64,000 nucleotides of DNA from Amborella trichopoda. Its lineage: Eukaryota > Streptophyta > Magnoliopsida > Amborellales > Amborellaceae. The translations under genes were made by a program, and so were the position numbers. How positions within the stretch are numbered: the first letter of the stretch is position 1; the number at the start of each line of letters is the position of its first letter. The stretch is from positions 3,116,563 to 3,180,562 of the forward strand of contig NW_006499810.1 of NCBI RefSeq assembly GCF_000471905.2, read 5' to 3'. Positions 1 through 10,450 of the stretch are shown here, piece by piece. The notes beneath the pieces are model-generated. The model saw nothing but the letters and a program-made list of their open reading frames with translations. It made no database searches and was not told where the DNA came from.

Positions 1-166
1 ACAGACCTAGTTAATTATCATGAGGATGATATTAATTATGATTTTTGCTTGGTTATTTAAAGTTACCAATTATAAATTTATTTAAAAATAACGAATTGTA
101 ATATATGTGTCATTACTTATGAGTAATAGAATTTTGTTATCATAACCAATTGTAATATATGTGTGG

Positions 167-356
167 TGTCTATAAGGTTGAAACCTTAAACAATCCAATT
201 AAGGCACACCTCCAAATTTTATCATAGCTTATAATTTTGTTGTAAAACATTATTAGAATTATCTGAAAATCTATTTTCATATCTAAATAAAATTTAAATT
301 CCAAAAATGGTTAAAATCAAGTAGATCTATAAACATATGTGTTATAGAGTATTTTT
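167..356. repeat. Truncated copy of a foldback MITE family
   Basis: The left end reads like the terminal arm seen at 35725 and 20955 (a TATAAGGTTGAAACC-type arm followed by an AAGGCACACC block). It runs to the internal motif ATCAAGTAGATCTATAAAC, which recurs near 35880 and 39420. The second arm is missing, so this is about half of a copy. It has no coding capacity. Confidence 0.5.
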
Positions 357-1300
357 TGACCCATGTATCCCCAGTGAGAATAAGAAGGAAGCGAATTGTG
401 ATCTAGGCCTGCGGGTACTAAAATGCCTGTGGACTATAAAAGCACTGTTGAAATAAACCTGGATATGGAGCGAATTTTAAATGGCGATGGATTGGTCCCA
501 AAAAGAATGAGGGGGTGGCCTTTGACTCCTTAAGAACACCCACCATGTTTCGTCGCAATCTGATGAAGTTAAGGTGGATCAGACGGAAAACTAATTTTCA
601 AATTCAGCCCCTAATATGCTGAAAAAGCACCTCTTAACTAAAGCCCTGCTATGGGGACCTCTGATGAGTACTAGACTACTTCCATTGGATTCAGAAGTTT
701 CGAAAACCTCAAGATATCAAATTTCAGCTCATTCGGACACTTCTGGACCTTTCTGAGACCAACTTACCCAAAAAGGGTAGATTATATAATTCTGGTGCAC
801 CCTTGGTGAGCTAATCTGTGTCTTATGATTCCAGGATCTCGTTCAATGGGCCATAACTTCTCCATTTCAAGTTCAATCAACCCCAAATTTCAAGAGGTTC
901 TTTGTCTCGTCGGCACGTACGTTTTGATATATGGCATGACCTGTGACACGGTCAAAGACAGAAGAAATTCTAGAGAGAAGTCCCTTCAAATTTTTGCAAG
1001 AAGGGGATCCCCTCGATTAAACGGTTATATATGAAGGCCCCAACCTCGAATCGAGTTGAAGATGGGTCCATTGCAATCGTGACGTCGAGGACTTCAATTC
1101 AAAGTAAACATCACATGTGATAAAAGACCGAAAAGGCTGTATTTTGAGGTTGCAAAAATGAGTTTTTTTCGACAATAAAAATCCATATTTCGGTGACCAA
1201 ATCAAGCCATTTTTGTCGCAAAACGACAATTTTAATACTATGCTGAATTATGTGGTGAGTAGGGGCCTCATTTTTTGATTTAATGTTGGTAGACTAACAA
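357..1300. other. Non-coding, LTR-like stretch, unassigned
   Basis: There is no convincing coding region. The short open frames here (for example 825-1034) have no recognisable domain. The sequence style, with ATAACTTCTCCATTTCAAG and similar phrases, resembles plant gypsy LTRs. I found no ends or target-site duplications, so it stays unassigned. Confidence 0.3.
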
Positions 1301-1311
1301 TGTCTCTTTTA

Positions 1312-1870
1312 CAGTACGCAGATATTATTATCTTTTGTAATCCAGAGGAACAAGAATTAAGGAATTTGTGGGTATTATTAAAGTGTATGGACATCGCAAC
1401 GTATTTCGAAGTGATTTGGAAGAAGCCAATTTGATTAGGATTGAATGTTCAGAGAACTTAGCTGCATCTTTGGCAAAAATTCTTGGATGTGAGGTTAGTA
1501 AGTTTCCTTGCAAATATTTAGGTATTCCTTTATTTCAAGGAAACCAATCGGCAACTATATGGGATCCTATTATTAAAAGATTTAATAAGAAACTAGATCT
1601 ATGGAAGTTTAAAATGTTATCGTTTGGAGGAAGACCTACTATTACGAAATCTACTTTGTCCAACTTAGACATTTACTTTATGTCCATTTTCAGAATGTTG
1701 ACGTAGGTGGTGAAGACTTCAAAAAATATTATGAGATCTTTCTCATGGGGCAATGTAGGAATTGGAAAAAAGTGAAACTTGTGAATTGGGAAAAGGTAAA
1801 CACTTTGAAGAGAGATGGGGTTCTAGGAGTTAAAAAACTCAAATTGATGAACATAGCCTATTGATTAATT
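1312..1870 (+). pseudogene. LINE reverse-transcriptase fragment
   Basis: This is a piece of a plant L1-type non-LTR retrotransposon RT. It opens with QYADIIIFC, a damaged form of the catalytic YADD box that has lost one Asp. After a frame change it continues with SENLAASLAKILGC, KFPCKYLGIPL and LSFGGRPTITKSTLS, which is the usual order after the YADD box in plant LINEs. The best open stretch is 1368-1706. Frameshifts and stops follow, and the trace fades near 1870. The N-terminal RT, endonuclease and RNase H are absent. A second LINE of similar type lies at 39.9-42.8 kb on the other strand. The identification as a LINE is secure, and the gene is clearly dead. Confidence 0.8.
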
Positions 1871-2138
1871 GGTAGTGGTGCTTCCAAAATCAGTTTGATT
1901 TTTATGGGGAGAGGCGTTAAAAAAATATATAGAGTAGATGTGTAAGCCCTTCTCTATACATAATCTTTTAGTGAAGCAAGAGGTTGATTACTCCACGCAA
2001 CCAAGCACATGCTATTGGGCTTCAATTATTTTTGCAGCAAAAAGACTTGGACTTGTCGCCCTCAATTAAGAGATCTGTGACTCACCATAGACCAAAGAGA
2101 GCCGCCATCATCATACGAGAAATTGGTAAAGTAGTTCT

Positions 2139-3415
2139 TTGAGAAAGTGGTCAATTGATTTAAACCTTGAATTTGTTGGCATTCTTATATTTCCTTTTGA
2201 TAACATGGCTGCTAGATTGGTGATGAGTGAACGATCTAAAACTGAAAAACTTAATGGGACAAACTTCAATATGTGGAAAAGAAAAATGAAGTACATCATG
2301 ATTCAAGACAAGATCGATTATGTTTTGACTTCAACTAAATCAGAATTGGGTTTAAACCCCTCTACCCATAGTAGAAGAGACCTTAAAATATGGGAAGGGG
2401 ATGACAAATTAACAAAAACCACATAACTTACTTTTATGGAGGATGACTTCATAATAGCTTTTTAATATTATGAAACATCTAAATTAATGGTGGAAGCTTT
2501 GATGAAAAATAGGGATCAATATTGAAACCCGTATTCAACTTTTGTTGAGAAATATAATTCATGTAGGAAGAGAGAAAGTGAATCTGTGGTAGATCACGTT
2601 AATAAAATGATTGTTCTTGCTGCGACAGGAAACCTCGTTCCCGATTATATACAAGTGTCAACTGTATTGAATAATCACCCACATTCATAGGAACCTGTAG
2701 TCATTGCTCTTAATCACTCATCCCAAGGAATTACCATGTTGAACTTACCCATGCACCTGAGTATAGAGGAAGAAAGAAGAAATACAAAGGGAAAGACAAA
2801 ATTGCACTTTCCCCAAAATTCCTCTAAAAGTGACCACCTTAGAGCATACAATAATCGAAATAGCAATAATCGATTTAAAGAGAAGGGTAAAGTTTTCTAA
2901 TCGCAAGGAGGAAGGGCTTACAACAACCTATCAAAAATTTTCAACTGTAGAGATATATGCCATATTAATCCCACAAGTCCTAGTAAAAATGTTTCCAATA
3001 ATGGCTACAACATGAACAATAACTAAAGGAGCAACCACGAAATTCGACCTAGCTTGTATGGTCTCTAAATCTATGGTGGCTAACCATGATATGAGAGGAT
3101 GGTGGGTGGACTTTCCATCTACTAGATATGTTTAAAAAACTAAAGATGGTTTTGTCGATTTGAAGGAAGTTAAAGCCGGTGACTAGCGAATATACGTAGG
3201 AAATGACACCTTCTGTGATGTGCTAGGTGTTGGCACAATAAGCTGGAGTTGCCTGAGAATGTAAATTTCTTCCTCACTAATGCTTTTTATGTGCCAAACA
3301 TGAGGCACAACCTTATTTCTGTCCCTAGGTTAAATGAAAAGGGCTATGACATTCGTTTCAAGTCTGGGAATGTGTCTATTGGAAACCTGGAATCTTGATG
3401 GCTTGAATGATTTTT
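2139..3415 (+). pseudogene. Decayed Ty1/copia gag-protease
   Basis: The relic starts with a typical copia gag N-terminus near 2205 (KLNGTNFNMWKRKMKYIM). It passes through a broken gag core, with QGITMLNL-like and RGRKKKYKGKDK-like pieces around 2720-2800. Further on it shows the protease/pre-integrase region: WWVDFPSTRYV at ~3100 in place of the usual WxxDSGA protease motif, then YVGNDTFCDVLG and NEKGYDIRFKSGNVSIGN in shifted frames. Many stops and frameshifts are present. Integrase, RT and RNase H are missing, and no LTRs or primer site were found. Assignment to Ty1/copia is firm, but the lineage within it is not determined. Confidence 0.75.
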
Positions 3416-4099
3416 GTAAGATGGTCCATGATCCACCCATTTGAGAAGCACTTTGGAAGTTGACCGCTCACCTACCATCAACCCCGTGCCCTAGTCACTT
3501 TCATTATTACTTACGTGACCCACTAACACCTTCAAATAATTAACTCTTCAATTATTTGAAAAATATATGCAGGGCATGTTTTCCCCTCTCAATTAGCGGA
3601 ACAATGACAGAAATCATGTGCATGATGATATCGTCATTGAACATATGCCATTGAAACACGTGCAATATGACATCAATATAAAAAACAGGGAAAATAATGT
3701 ATACTACCTTATACCATTTGTCCGCTTGAACTTTTTAAACCATGCAATTGAACAAAATCTTAACTTTGTTTTGGACAAAAAAAATATGACTCGTATAAAT
3801 TCACAATTCTCTCTTAAAAAACTTAATATATAGAATTTTAAAGAGAATTTATCTGAAAATTTTTGGAGGGAAAATTTATGTCACATTTCAAGTTTTTAAA
3901 GAGAGATACTAAATTTCTTTATAGAGAATAACTACCTCAAAAATTTTAAAGATTAAAAATAATCAAAACTCTTCGAGAGAAAAACTATCTAATTTTTTTT
4001 TATAGAGAACCATGGATTTATACATAGAGATTTTGATCTCAAACAGAGTTATTTTGGTTACTTGGTTTAAAATTTACTGACAACATAGACTTTTTAGAA
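3416..4099. other. AT-rich DNA without a recognisable gene
   Basis: The open frame at 3618-3833 has no known motif and lies in AT-rich sequence. From 3830 to 4030 a loose repeat of TTTATAGAGAA-type phrases is visible. Nothing else can be supported. Confidence 0.4.
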
Positions 4100-4560
4100 T
4101 CATGGATTTGGACTCATCTTCCTTGAGGGGCTCCCTGCAAAAATAAATAATAATAGTGTAACAGGTATACATGATTTAGAATGCACTGGGGAACCATGCC
4201 TAAATTATGAATAGAATTAGACCAACAAATCTTTCTAGGATTTGTTTCTCCTTTCCTATTTTTTAGAAAATATCTTATCACTTTATTATCTATTCTGATA
4301 ATAAATTTTTCTGGTGCTAAATATATATGGAATATTTTTATTCCATTGAGAATGGCTAATTTCCTTTTCATATGTAATATAATTTTTCTTATTAGTCTTA
4401 AAGTTGTCTGAGTTATATTTACATATGAGTTCATCTGATTTACTACTGCTTTTAAAACTGTGCCCCAATTTTCATTTGAAGCATCAATTTCAATGATTAG
4501 TTTATCTCCCTTTTTACGAAAATAATTTGCTGGTACATTTTCAAGTTCAACATTAATCTA
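4100..4560 (-). pseudogene. Pararetroviral RNase H relic
   Basis: RNase H degrades the RNA template during reverse transcription. Two overlapping frames together show the caulimovirid pattern: LIIEIDAS near 4500, then FKTNKKNYITYEKEI (~4390), then LAILNGIKIFHIYL and FIIRIDNKVI (~4300). The IRxDN box is diagnostic of the family. The frame changes near 4370. The segment sits directly 3' of the RT region, as expected. Truncated and non-functional. Confidence 0.7.
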
Positions 4561-4868
4561 TCTGATTATAGTCGAGTCTTATTCATCCCAAACAAATTCT
4601 TTATCTTTCTTGAGTTTATCTAATAAAGGTTTTTATTTTTAAGAGAGATTTGGGATAAAGTTTCTTCCATAATTAAGAATTTCTAAAAAGCTTTGTAGAT
4701 GTTTTTATCTACATTTTTATCAGGAAAATTCTTAATTTTTACAATAATATGTTCTTGTAATCTTATTTCGTTCTAGTCTAAGATTATTCTTAAAATTTTG
4801 ATTGATGTTTTTTCAATTCAATCGTTTTAGGAATTAGTATAAGTATAATTCCATTTTCTATGAGTTTA

Positions 4869-5500
4869 TTACATCTTTATTTGTGGATGTTTTCTATGGT
4901 CCTCTAAGGTTTTAGAGAATACCAAAATATCATCAATATAAACAACACAAAATTCTTTTAGATCCGAAAAGATTTTGCCCATCCATCTTTGAAAGATTTG
5001 AGGAGCATTGCATAAACCAAAGGGCATGACCTTCCATTGATAATGGCAGTAGAGTGCACTAAAAGCAGTCAAGGATTTTGACTCTTCTGTCAACATTATT
5101 TGTCAGAAGCCTGATTTGAATCAAATTTGCTAAAGTATTTAGCATTTTTGTCTGATGGATTAATACATCTTTTCTAGGTATGAAGTATCCTTCAGGCTCC
5201 ATATTTTCATTCAATCTTTGATAATTTATAATCATTTTGGCTTTACCTCTTTTTTCTTCATTATAGTTTCTTACAAAAAATGCAGGGCTAGAATTTGGAC
5301 TTGTGGTTTGCTATATTAGTCATTTTTCTAGAAAATCTTTTATTTGAATAGAAAATTCGTCTATTTTTTTTTAGTACAGACCATTGGTTTTACTCTGATA
5401 ATCTAGCTTGGATCATAAAGTTTTAAACTGCAGTAACTAGGATATCTATACCATAACTTTAAAGGATTTTCACTAAAAATTGGTTTAAGTGTTTGGTAAA
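4869..5500 (-). pseudogene. Pararetroviral reverse transcriptase relic
   Basis: The best-preserved part is 4869-5096. It carries WKVMPFGLCNAPQIFQRWM and, 18 residues further on, the catalytic box YIDDILVFS. QRWM after NAPQIF is the caulimovirid form; gypsy elements usually have F..LMN there. Upstream pieces in other frames match RT fingers: EVKPK near 5250, LNENMEPEG near 5210 and IPRKD near 5170. Stops and frameshifts separate them. This enzyme would copy the pregenomic RNA into DNA in the cytoplasm, but this copy is broken. Confidence 0.85.
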
Positions 5501-5559
5501 TCCCAATGATTTTCATTAAGTTCTTTTATTTCATTTTAATACTCATCACGTTTTTGCAG

Positions 5560-6168
5560 CGTAAATTCTATTTGACATCTATACTTGTGTTCAACAAGTA
5601 TTGGTATTGATACCTTTTCACCTTTTAGGGTTAAAAATGAGCTTGTTAATATGAATTTCGATTGGATGGTAATTTTGAAGGAAGTTATTTCCAAGTATAA
5701 AATCACCATGTACAAATGGAAAATATAGAATTTTTGGAATCGAAATTTTTTTATTTCCTAACTAAACTCATATATTTTTGGCTTTATACTCTATTTGACT
5801 ATTATTACCATTAATATCAGTTGCATATAATAGAGTATGCATTTTTTCCCATTTTTCTAATGTTAATGCAGTTGCACTACAGGCACATCTCCTGTATCAA
5901 ATAAAATATCTAGATGATATAGTTTAGATACTGAAAAATTAAATTCACCTAAAACGAACATATATCTCGTTTGGTTTTGATTATGTGAAAAGATGGTTTC
6001 TTCATCTCCTCCTATTTTCATTCTGGATACAGTTATGGGTTGTTGAGTCTCTTCTTGAGATTGTTGATTATTTTCCTGGTCATCTTCTTCTATTTGTAGA
6101 GAAGAACTAGATCCAAGAAATCTAGGAATATGAATATTTTTGTATGCCAATAGTTTTTTATTTACCAT
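5560..6168 (-). pseudogene. Pararetroviral aspartic-protease region
   Basis: The open stretch 5863-6168 has an acidic, Gln-rich linker (QIEEDDQENNQQSQEETQQ) followed by LDILFDTG, the active-site motif of retroviral-type aspartic proteases, in the position expected between movement protein and RT. After the DTG the frame breaks. Further pieces to ~5560 in other frames look like the remaining protease fold (for example ILVEHKYRCQIEFTL). The protease would cleave the viral polyprotein. Calling it a protease rests on the DTG and its place in the order. Confidence 0.6.
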
Positions 6169-6603
6169 AGCTTTTTATTTTTGATCTAGTTGTTCGAAAC
6201 TCAATCTTGTTTCTTTAATAAAATTTTTGGGTTTTTGAAAGCTTAATATTTTATTTGAGAAGCATTGATCATTAAAATATATCTTGTTTCCAAAGGCTTG
6301 GAAAGTAATGAGCTGTACCTAGTTTTTGTATTTTATTTTTGTAAGTTTTCAATTAGCCAATTAGCAGGGATCTCAAGATCTTGTCAATTGATTAATGTTG
6401 GTTGGATTTCTGTATCAAAGTTACGAGATTCAAAGATTTTGTCTATATTCTTTGTAGAAGTTTTAGTCATACTAGTTAATTCATGGATTATATTCCATTC
6501 TATTGCAAGATCAAAACTATTTTCTTTCATCCCACTATTTTTTGTTTGGATTAAAATTTTGAGAGTATCTTGAATGTTTTTATCTTACACTGAGATGAAA
6601 AAG

Positions 6604-6960
6604 TTAGGTTTTTATTTTAAAGCAAACTCTTCCAATGACAAGATTGGACTGTACACCTCCTATTGTTGCCTTAATAGGATCACTGAATCTTTTATCCCAA
6701 GCAACCACTAATATTGGGGTTACTTCGATTAGGATTACTCTAATATGCATATATCTGAGTTTTTGATATTTCTTTACGAGTTTTGCAATTTTGGTTTTGT
6801 CAAAACTTGCTATTTCAACATAACCATTTTCTAAGGCTTTAGTAGTTGTATTACCACAAACATGTTTAAAGTGTCTAGCATTCCAAAATTTGAACTTTGA
6901 CAATTTATATATTTCTTCTTCCTTAAGAGTCTTTAATTTTTCTAATTAAGACTCATCGAT
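6604..6960 (-). pseudogene. 30K-type viral movement protein fragment
   Basis: The ~100-codon open frame reads KYQKLRYMHIRVILIEVTPI, then a DKRF segment, then IGGVQSNLVIGRVCF. YMHI..I.V, D.R. and a G.Q.NL..G.V.F block in that order are the conserved core of caulimovirid movement proteins, which enlarge plasmodesmata so the virus can pass between cells. The expected catalytic-like Asp of the 30K family falls in the DKRF segment. It lies between the coat-protein zinc knuckle and the protease. The N-terminus and the C-terminal tail are lost to stops. An alternative reading is hard to find, but identity is low. Confidence 0.6.
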
Positions 6961-7206
6961 TGTAAATTCTTCATGAATTACATCTCTTAATTTAAGAATT
7001 TCTAGATGCTCTTCATTAGGAAATTCTGCTATATGTTATTTATTCATCATAACGACTATTTCTGATTCTGAATCACTGTTTTCTGATTCAGTCTCAACAT
7101 CGAATATAATTCCTTCGTTATTGAAAATTTCTTCCCCAAAACAAATTTCATAAGCATTTTCTTTAAGGATTTTTATCATTTTCTCAACATTTTTTCCTTT
7201 TGGAGG

Positions 7207-8300
7207 ACAGTTTGGGGCAATATGTCCTTCTTCATTGCATATATAACATCGACAACTCTTTTTGGTTTTGTTAATGTTCTTCTTGACTATATATCATTTT
7301 TTACGATTGGAGTTTATCTTTATATTCCACTTCTTCCATTTAAAATTTTTCTCTTTGAAAAGTTTCTTTTGTTTTTATATTTTTGCAACCAAATTCAAAA
7401 TTGTTTTTTAGAATTCGACTACAATGTTTTTCTCCTAGTCCTTTCTTGACTTGTTTCGTTGCTTTTAAGCCTAAGCAATGACTTTCAATTTTTGGTAAAA
7501 CAAATCTTATTCTATTTCATAAAGTATCATTTGATGATGTATTACTGACATATTTATTATATTCAGAGTTACAAATTTCATCCCATGGTGATGGAAATTT
7601 ATGGAAAAGTTGTTTTTCCATAATTTTGATTTATTTTCATTCAACATTGGGTACCACTTTTTAAATTCTTTTTGCAAACGCTTTGAATTCTTTCATGTTA
7701 CAAAGCTGTATCTTTAACAAAGTATACTCTACATCATTTTGGGGCTTATACTCATCTATGTGTCCACAAAATTCATTTTTTTTAAGATTTTTGTGAAATA
7801 TTTCAGGATGTCTTCTATTTTCCTTTCTCTACTAAGCATATTAGTTTTTTCTACTTGCCCTCTAGGTGCAGCTTCATGTTTTCTAAGAAATTGTGAAGTA
7901 TCCCTTTCCAATTTTATCAAGACCAAATTGTTTTGTAATTATTTAAAACTAGAGTCATAGATTGAGCTCAGTCATCAATGGCTTGACTATATTACCCAAA
8001 ATGTATATTTTTAAATCAAGATATGTGTCATTTACATTGACATTTTGTTTATGTAAATCATCTCTTCTAGAGTTTACCTCAGGGATAGGGTTTGAAAAGG
8101 AAGAAGAAGCTTCATTTTCTTCGTTCTGAAGAAATTTTTCTTTTTTGATCTTTTGAAGGTATTCTTCAAATTCTTTAGGTGTCTACTGCCTAGTTTATGG
8201 GTCTGATTGGAGGCGATCTGGTTCTTCAATTTATCTTTTATCTTTTGATTTAGAGTCTTTGGTTTCAGACTCTCCATTTTTAGATTCTGATTCATTTATT
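7207..8300 (-). pseudogene. Pararetroviral coat-protein-like region with CCHC knuckle
   Basis: The C-terminal landmark is CYICNEEGHIAPNC at 7207-7248, a perfect CX2CX4HX4C nucleic-acid-binding knuckle. Upstream (7440-8300) are lysine-rich and acidic pieces in several frames, including FHKFPSPWDEI near 7590, which resembles the conserved core of caulimovirid coat proteins. Immediately after the knuckle comes an acidic Glu/Asp/Ser-rich tail (7060-7200). Numerous stops break the frame. The knuckle is certain; coat-protein identity is inferred from the order and the core motif. Confidence 0.6.
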
Positions 8301-9125
8301 TCATTTGCAGTAATCTTTTCTGATTCTGCATCATTATCATCTAAACTGATTATTAGATGCTAATTATTTCTTAACATGAGTTTTTTATGTTCAGTAAATA
8401 ATCTTTGCATGTTAGAAATAAGATTATTTCTTATTTTTATATTTTTTTCTTTTTTATATCTTGATTTCTAATATTCAACTATTTCTTTGATGGCTTCAAA
8501 GTTTTTTTAATCTTCTTCTAGAGTAAATATTTATGTTCCACAAAAAAGTCTTTTTCTTGCTTCATCTTGTTTTTCAGAATCAAGTGTTTTATATATGAGT
8601 GAATTCACAGTGAACAATAACATTTTTTATTCCTAATTCAGGTCAATATTTTTTATTGAACCTAAACTTTCTATTTTTTCTTCAATTGTCATTAATCTGT
8701 TAATCATTTGTTCATCGCTTTCAAATTGTATTTTATGGCCTAATCTAAACCAACTATTACATATATCTATTAAACCATTTAGACCTCTGCTAACACTGTT
8801 GATATTATTTTTTGGAGATGTGCTCTAAATTATCTTTTTTTTTATTTAAATCCTTACTCAAACAAGTTATTTCAGCCATACAAGATTTCTTTCTAGCATC
8901 TAAAGCCCCCTATAAATTTATTTCCTTCTTTCTTATCCTAGCTTAACACGCTCTCTGTCTAAACAGGCTTGGATCTACGAGTTACTAATCATAGGTATAT
9001 GGGTTTTAAAAGAAACTTGTATGCAATAGAAATAAAATATAAGAATTCAATTTATATAAAAAAGAGATACGTACCAGCTGAGCTTACACACAGATTAAAT
9101 CTACGCAATCTTTATTCAAACCGAC
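8301..9125 (-). other. Pararetroviral leader/5' coding remnant
   Basis: Between the primer site and the coat-protein region there is AT-rich sequence. Short Lys/Glu-rich minus-strand coding traces occur (for example around 8330-8600), but no motif is recognisable. It probably holds the 5' part of the viral first ORF. The plus-strand frame at 8969-9154 is a shadow. Confidence 0.35.
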
Positions 9126-9137
9126 GCTCTAATACCA
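9126..9137 (-). other. tRNA-Met-type primer binding site
   Basis: The minus strand reads TGGTATTAGAGC. This differs by one base (C to T) from TGGTATCAGAGC, the sequence complementary to the 3' end of plant initiator tRNA-Met. In pararetroviruses this marks nucleotide 1 of the genome. The preceding minus-strand bases end in GAAA rather than an LTR-terminal CA, which favours a pararetrovirus over an LTR element. Confidence 0.65.
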
Positions 9138-9628
9138 TTTCAATTACTGACTGATAGACAATCATTTACAACAACTGATAGTTGATTCTACAACTGACTG
9201 ATAGACAGTTGCAGAATCAATTATGACTATCATTTTATTGATATTAGTGTAACGATCTCAATAATTTAGAAAATCATATGGTAAATTATATCGTACAGGT
9301 AAATTTCTTACCGTACAATCATACGGTATAATTATGATTTTCGGTAAATTGATTTTCATACAGTAACTGATTTTCATACGGTAAAACTGATGATTTTCTT
9401 ACGGTAAGAAATTCAATTACGATATAATTATGATTTTGGGTAAATTTCATAATTTTTGGTATGAATATCAGTACAGGTAAATTTCTTACCGTATGACAAC
9501 CAGAATTATGATCTCATAATTACCTTAAGTGCAACTAAATTTCTTTTGACTGATCATTTCTTTTAGGTGGTCATAAATGAATTGCTTATGATCATTGTAC
9601 TAACGGTAAATTACAGGCTCTATGAATG

Positions 9629-9660
9629 TTTTCATTGCTTATGATCATAAGCAATGAAAA
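9629..9660. repeat. Perfect 32-bp palindrome
   Basis: The 16-base left arm TTTTCATTGCTTATGA is followed at once by its exact reverse complement, with no spacer. A partial third copy of the arm lies at 9580-9600. Confidence 0.9.
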
Positions 9661-9823
9661 ATGCTCATTTAAATTATGATGGATTATGATCTCATAATTC
9701 ATTGTTATATGAATTGTACTTATGTAAAAGATCATAATTCATTGCTTACAATGATCTTGAGATCAGTGGTAAGTAGATCTATACATAATTTGCTTATATT
9801 CATAAATCAAAACTATTATGGGC

Positions 9824-9851
9824 TGTACTTTATATTAAAATATAAAGTACA
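9824..9851. repeat. Inverted repeat, 13-bp arms
   Basis: TGTACTTTATATT is followed by a 2-base spacer and its exact reverse complement. Confidence 0.9.
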
Positions 9852-9960
9852 ACCTATGATCGTCAATTACTAATCATAGAAAAAACAAATTACTTATAGA
9901 CTTATCTTAAATCAATTGTATGTAGATCAGTTGTAATTATTTAATTGTTGCATGCTTATA

Positions 9961-10079
9961 GACTATTTATTGATAAGATCATAAACCGTAATTACAGTCT
10001 AATATAATTTACTTATAGATTATTACAGTCAATGGTCTTATCAATAATTTACAGGGTATAATCTTATCAATAAATAGTC
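9961..10079. repeat. Inverted repeat, 19-bp perfect arms around an 81-bp loop
   Basis: GACTATTTATTGATAAGAT (9961-9979) returns as its exact reverse complement at 10061-10079. The loop holds a further partial inverted copy (GGTCTTATCAATAAT near 10035), so the structure is nested. Confidence 0.9.
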
Positions 10080-10450
10080 TATATGTAAATTATAACAAAT
10101 CAGAAATAGTCTTCATGATGAATGAGGAACATATAGCGATGTAAGTCTAAATTCAAAGTTGATAAGATCAATCTAATTATAATTATAAACAATTATAATT
10201 TGTTAAATAGTCTAAATTAGTTGGTACGTAGTCTAAGTATAAGACCGCAATAATTATCTAATATAATTAGTTGATAAGATCAATCTAAGATAATTCCATA
10301 AATTACAAGTTGAAATTAGTAAAGTTGTTCTAATTTACAAATTAGTAAATTTTGTATTTTACAAGCTGATCTCTAAGTAAATTAAATCTTAATTACACAT
10401 GTGCATCATAACTTATGGTCTACAATAAGAGATCATAAAGACATTTCAAT

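Larger units (their letters stand above)
4100..9137 (-). mobile_element. Endogenous pararetrovirus, decayed copy
   Basis: Read on the minus strand, this block holds the gene set of the plant family Caulimoviridae: a tRNA-Met-type primer site (9126-9137), a coat-protein-like region ending in a CCHC knuckle (7207-7248), a 30K-type movement protein (6604-6960), an aspartic protease DTG (~5895), RT with YIDDI (~4940) and RNase H (4100-4560). There are no LTRs, integrase or chromodomain, which argues against an LTR retrotransposon. Coat protein lies before movement protein, which as I recall resembles the cavemovirus/solendovirus arrangement more than badnavirus or florendovirus polyproteins. Stops and frameshifts occur in every segment, so the copy cannot be expressed. 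At about 5 kb it is shorter than the usual 7-8 kb genome, so it is partial. Confidence 0.75.
9140..10450. repeat. AT-rich stretch full of nested palindromes and scrambled short repeats
   Basis: Short words recur in both orientations: TACGGTAA/TTACCGTA (9290-9500), TTGCTTATGATCAT (9590-9750) and TTGATAAGATCA (9960-10290). They form several hairpins (separate entries). No coding potential is seen. The block starts right where the pararetrovirus primer site ends, so it may be viral intergenic DNA or a separate foldback element. Confidence 0.7.

Noticed and set aside
3618-3833. 71-codon plus-strand open frame
   Set aside because: No motif, AT-rich composition, no supporting neighbours.
9140-10450. 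CRISPR-like array of repeated palindromes
   Set aside because: Repeats are irregular in spacing and orientation, with no constant spacer length, and the window is plant nuclear DNA.
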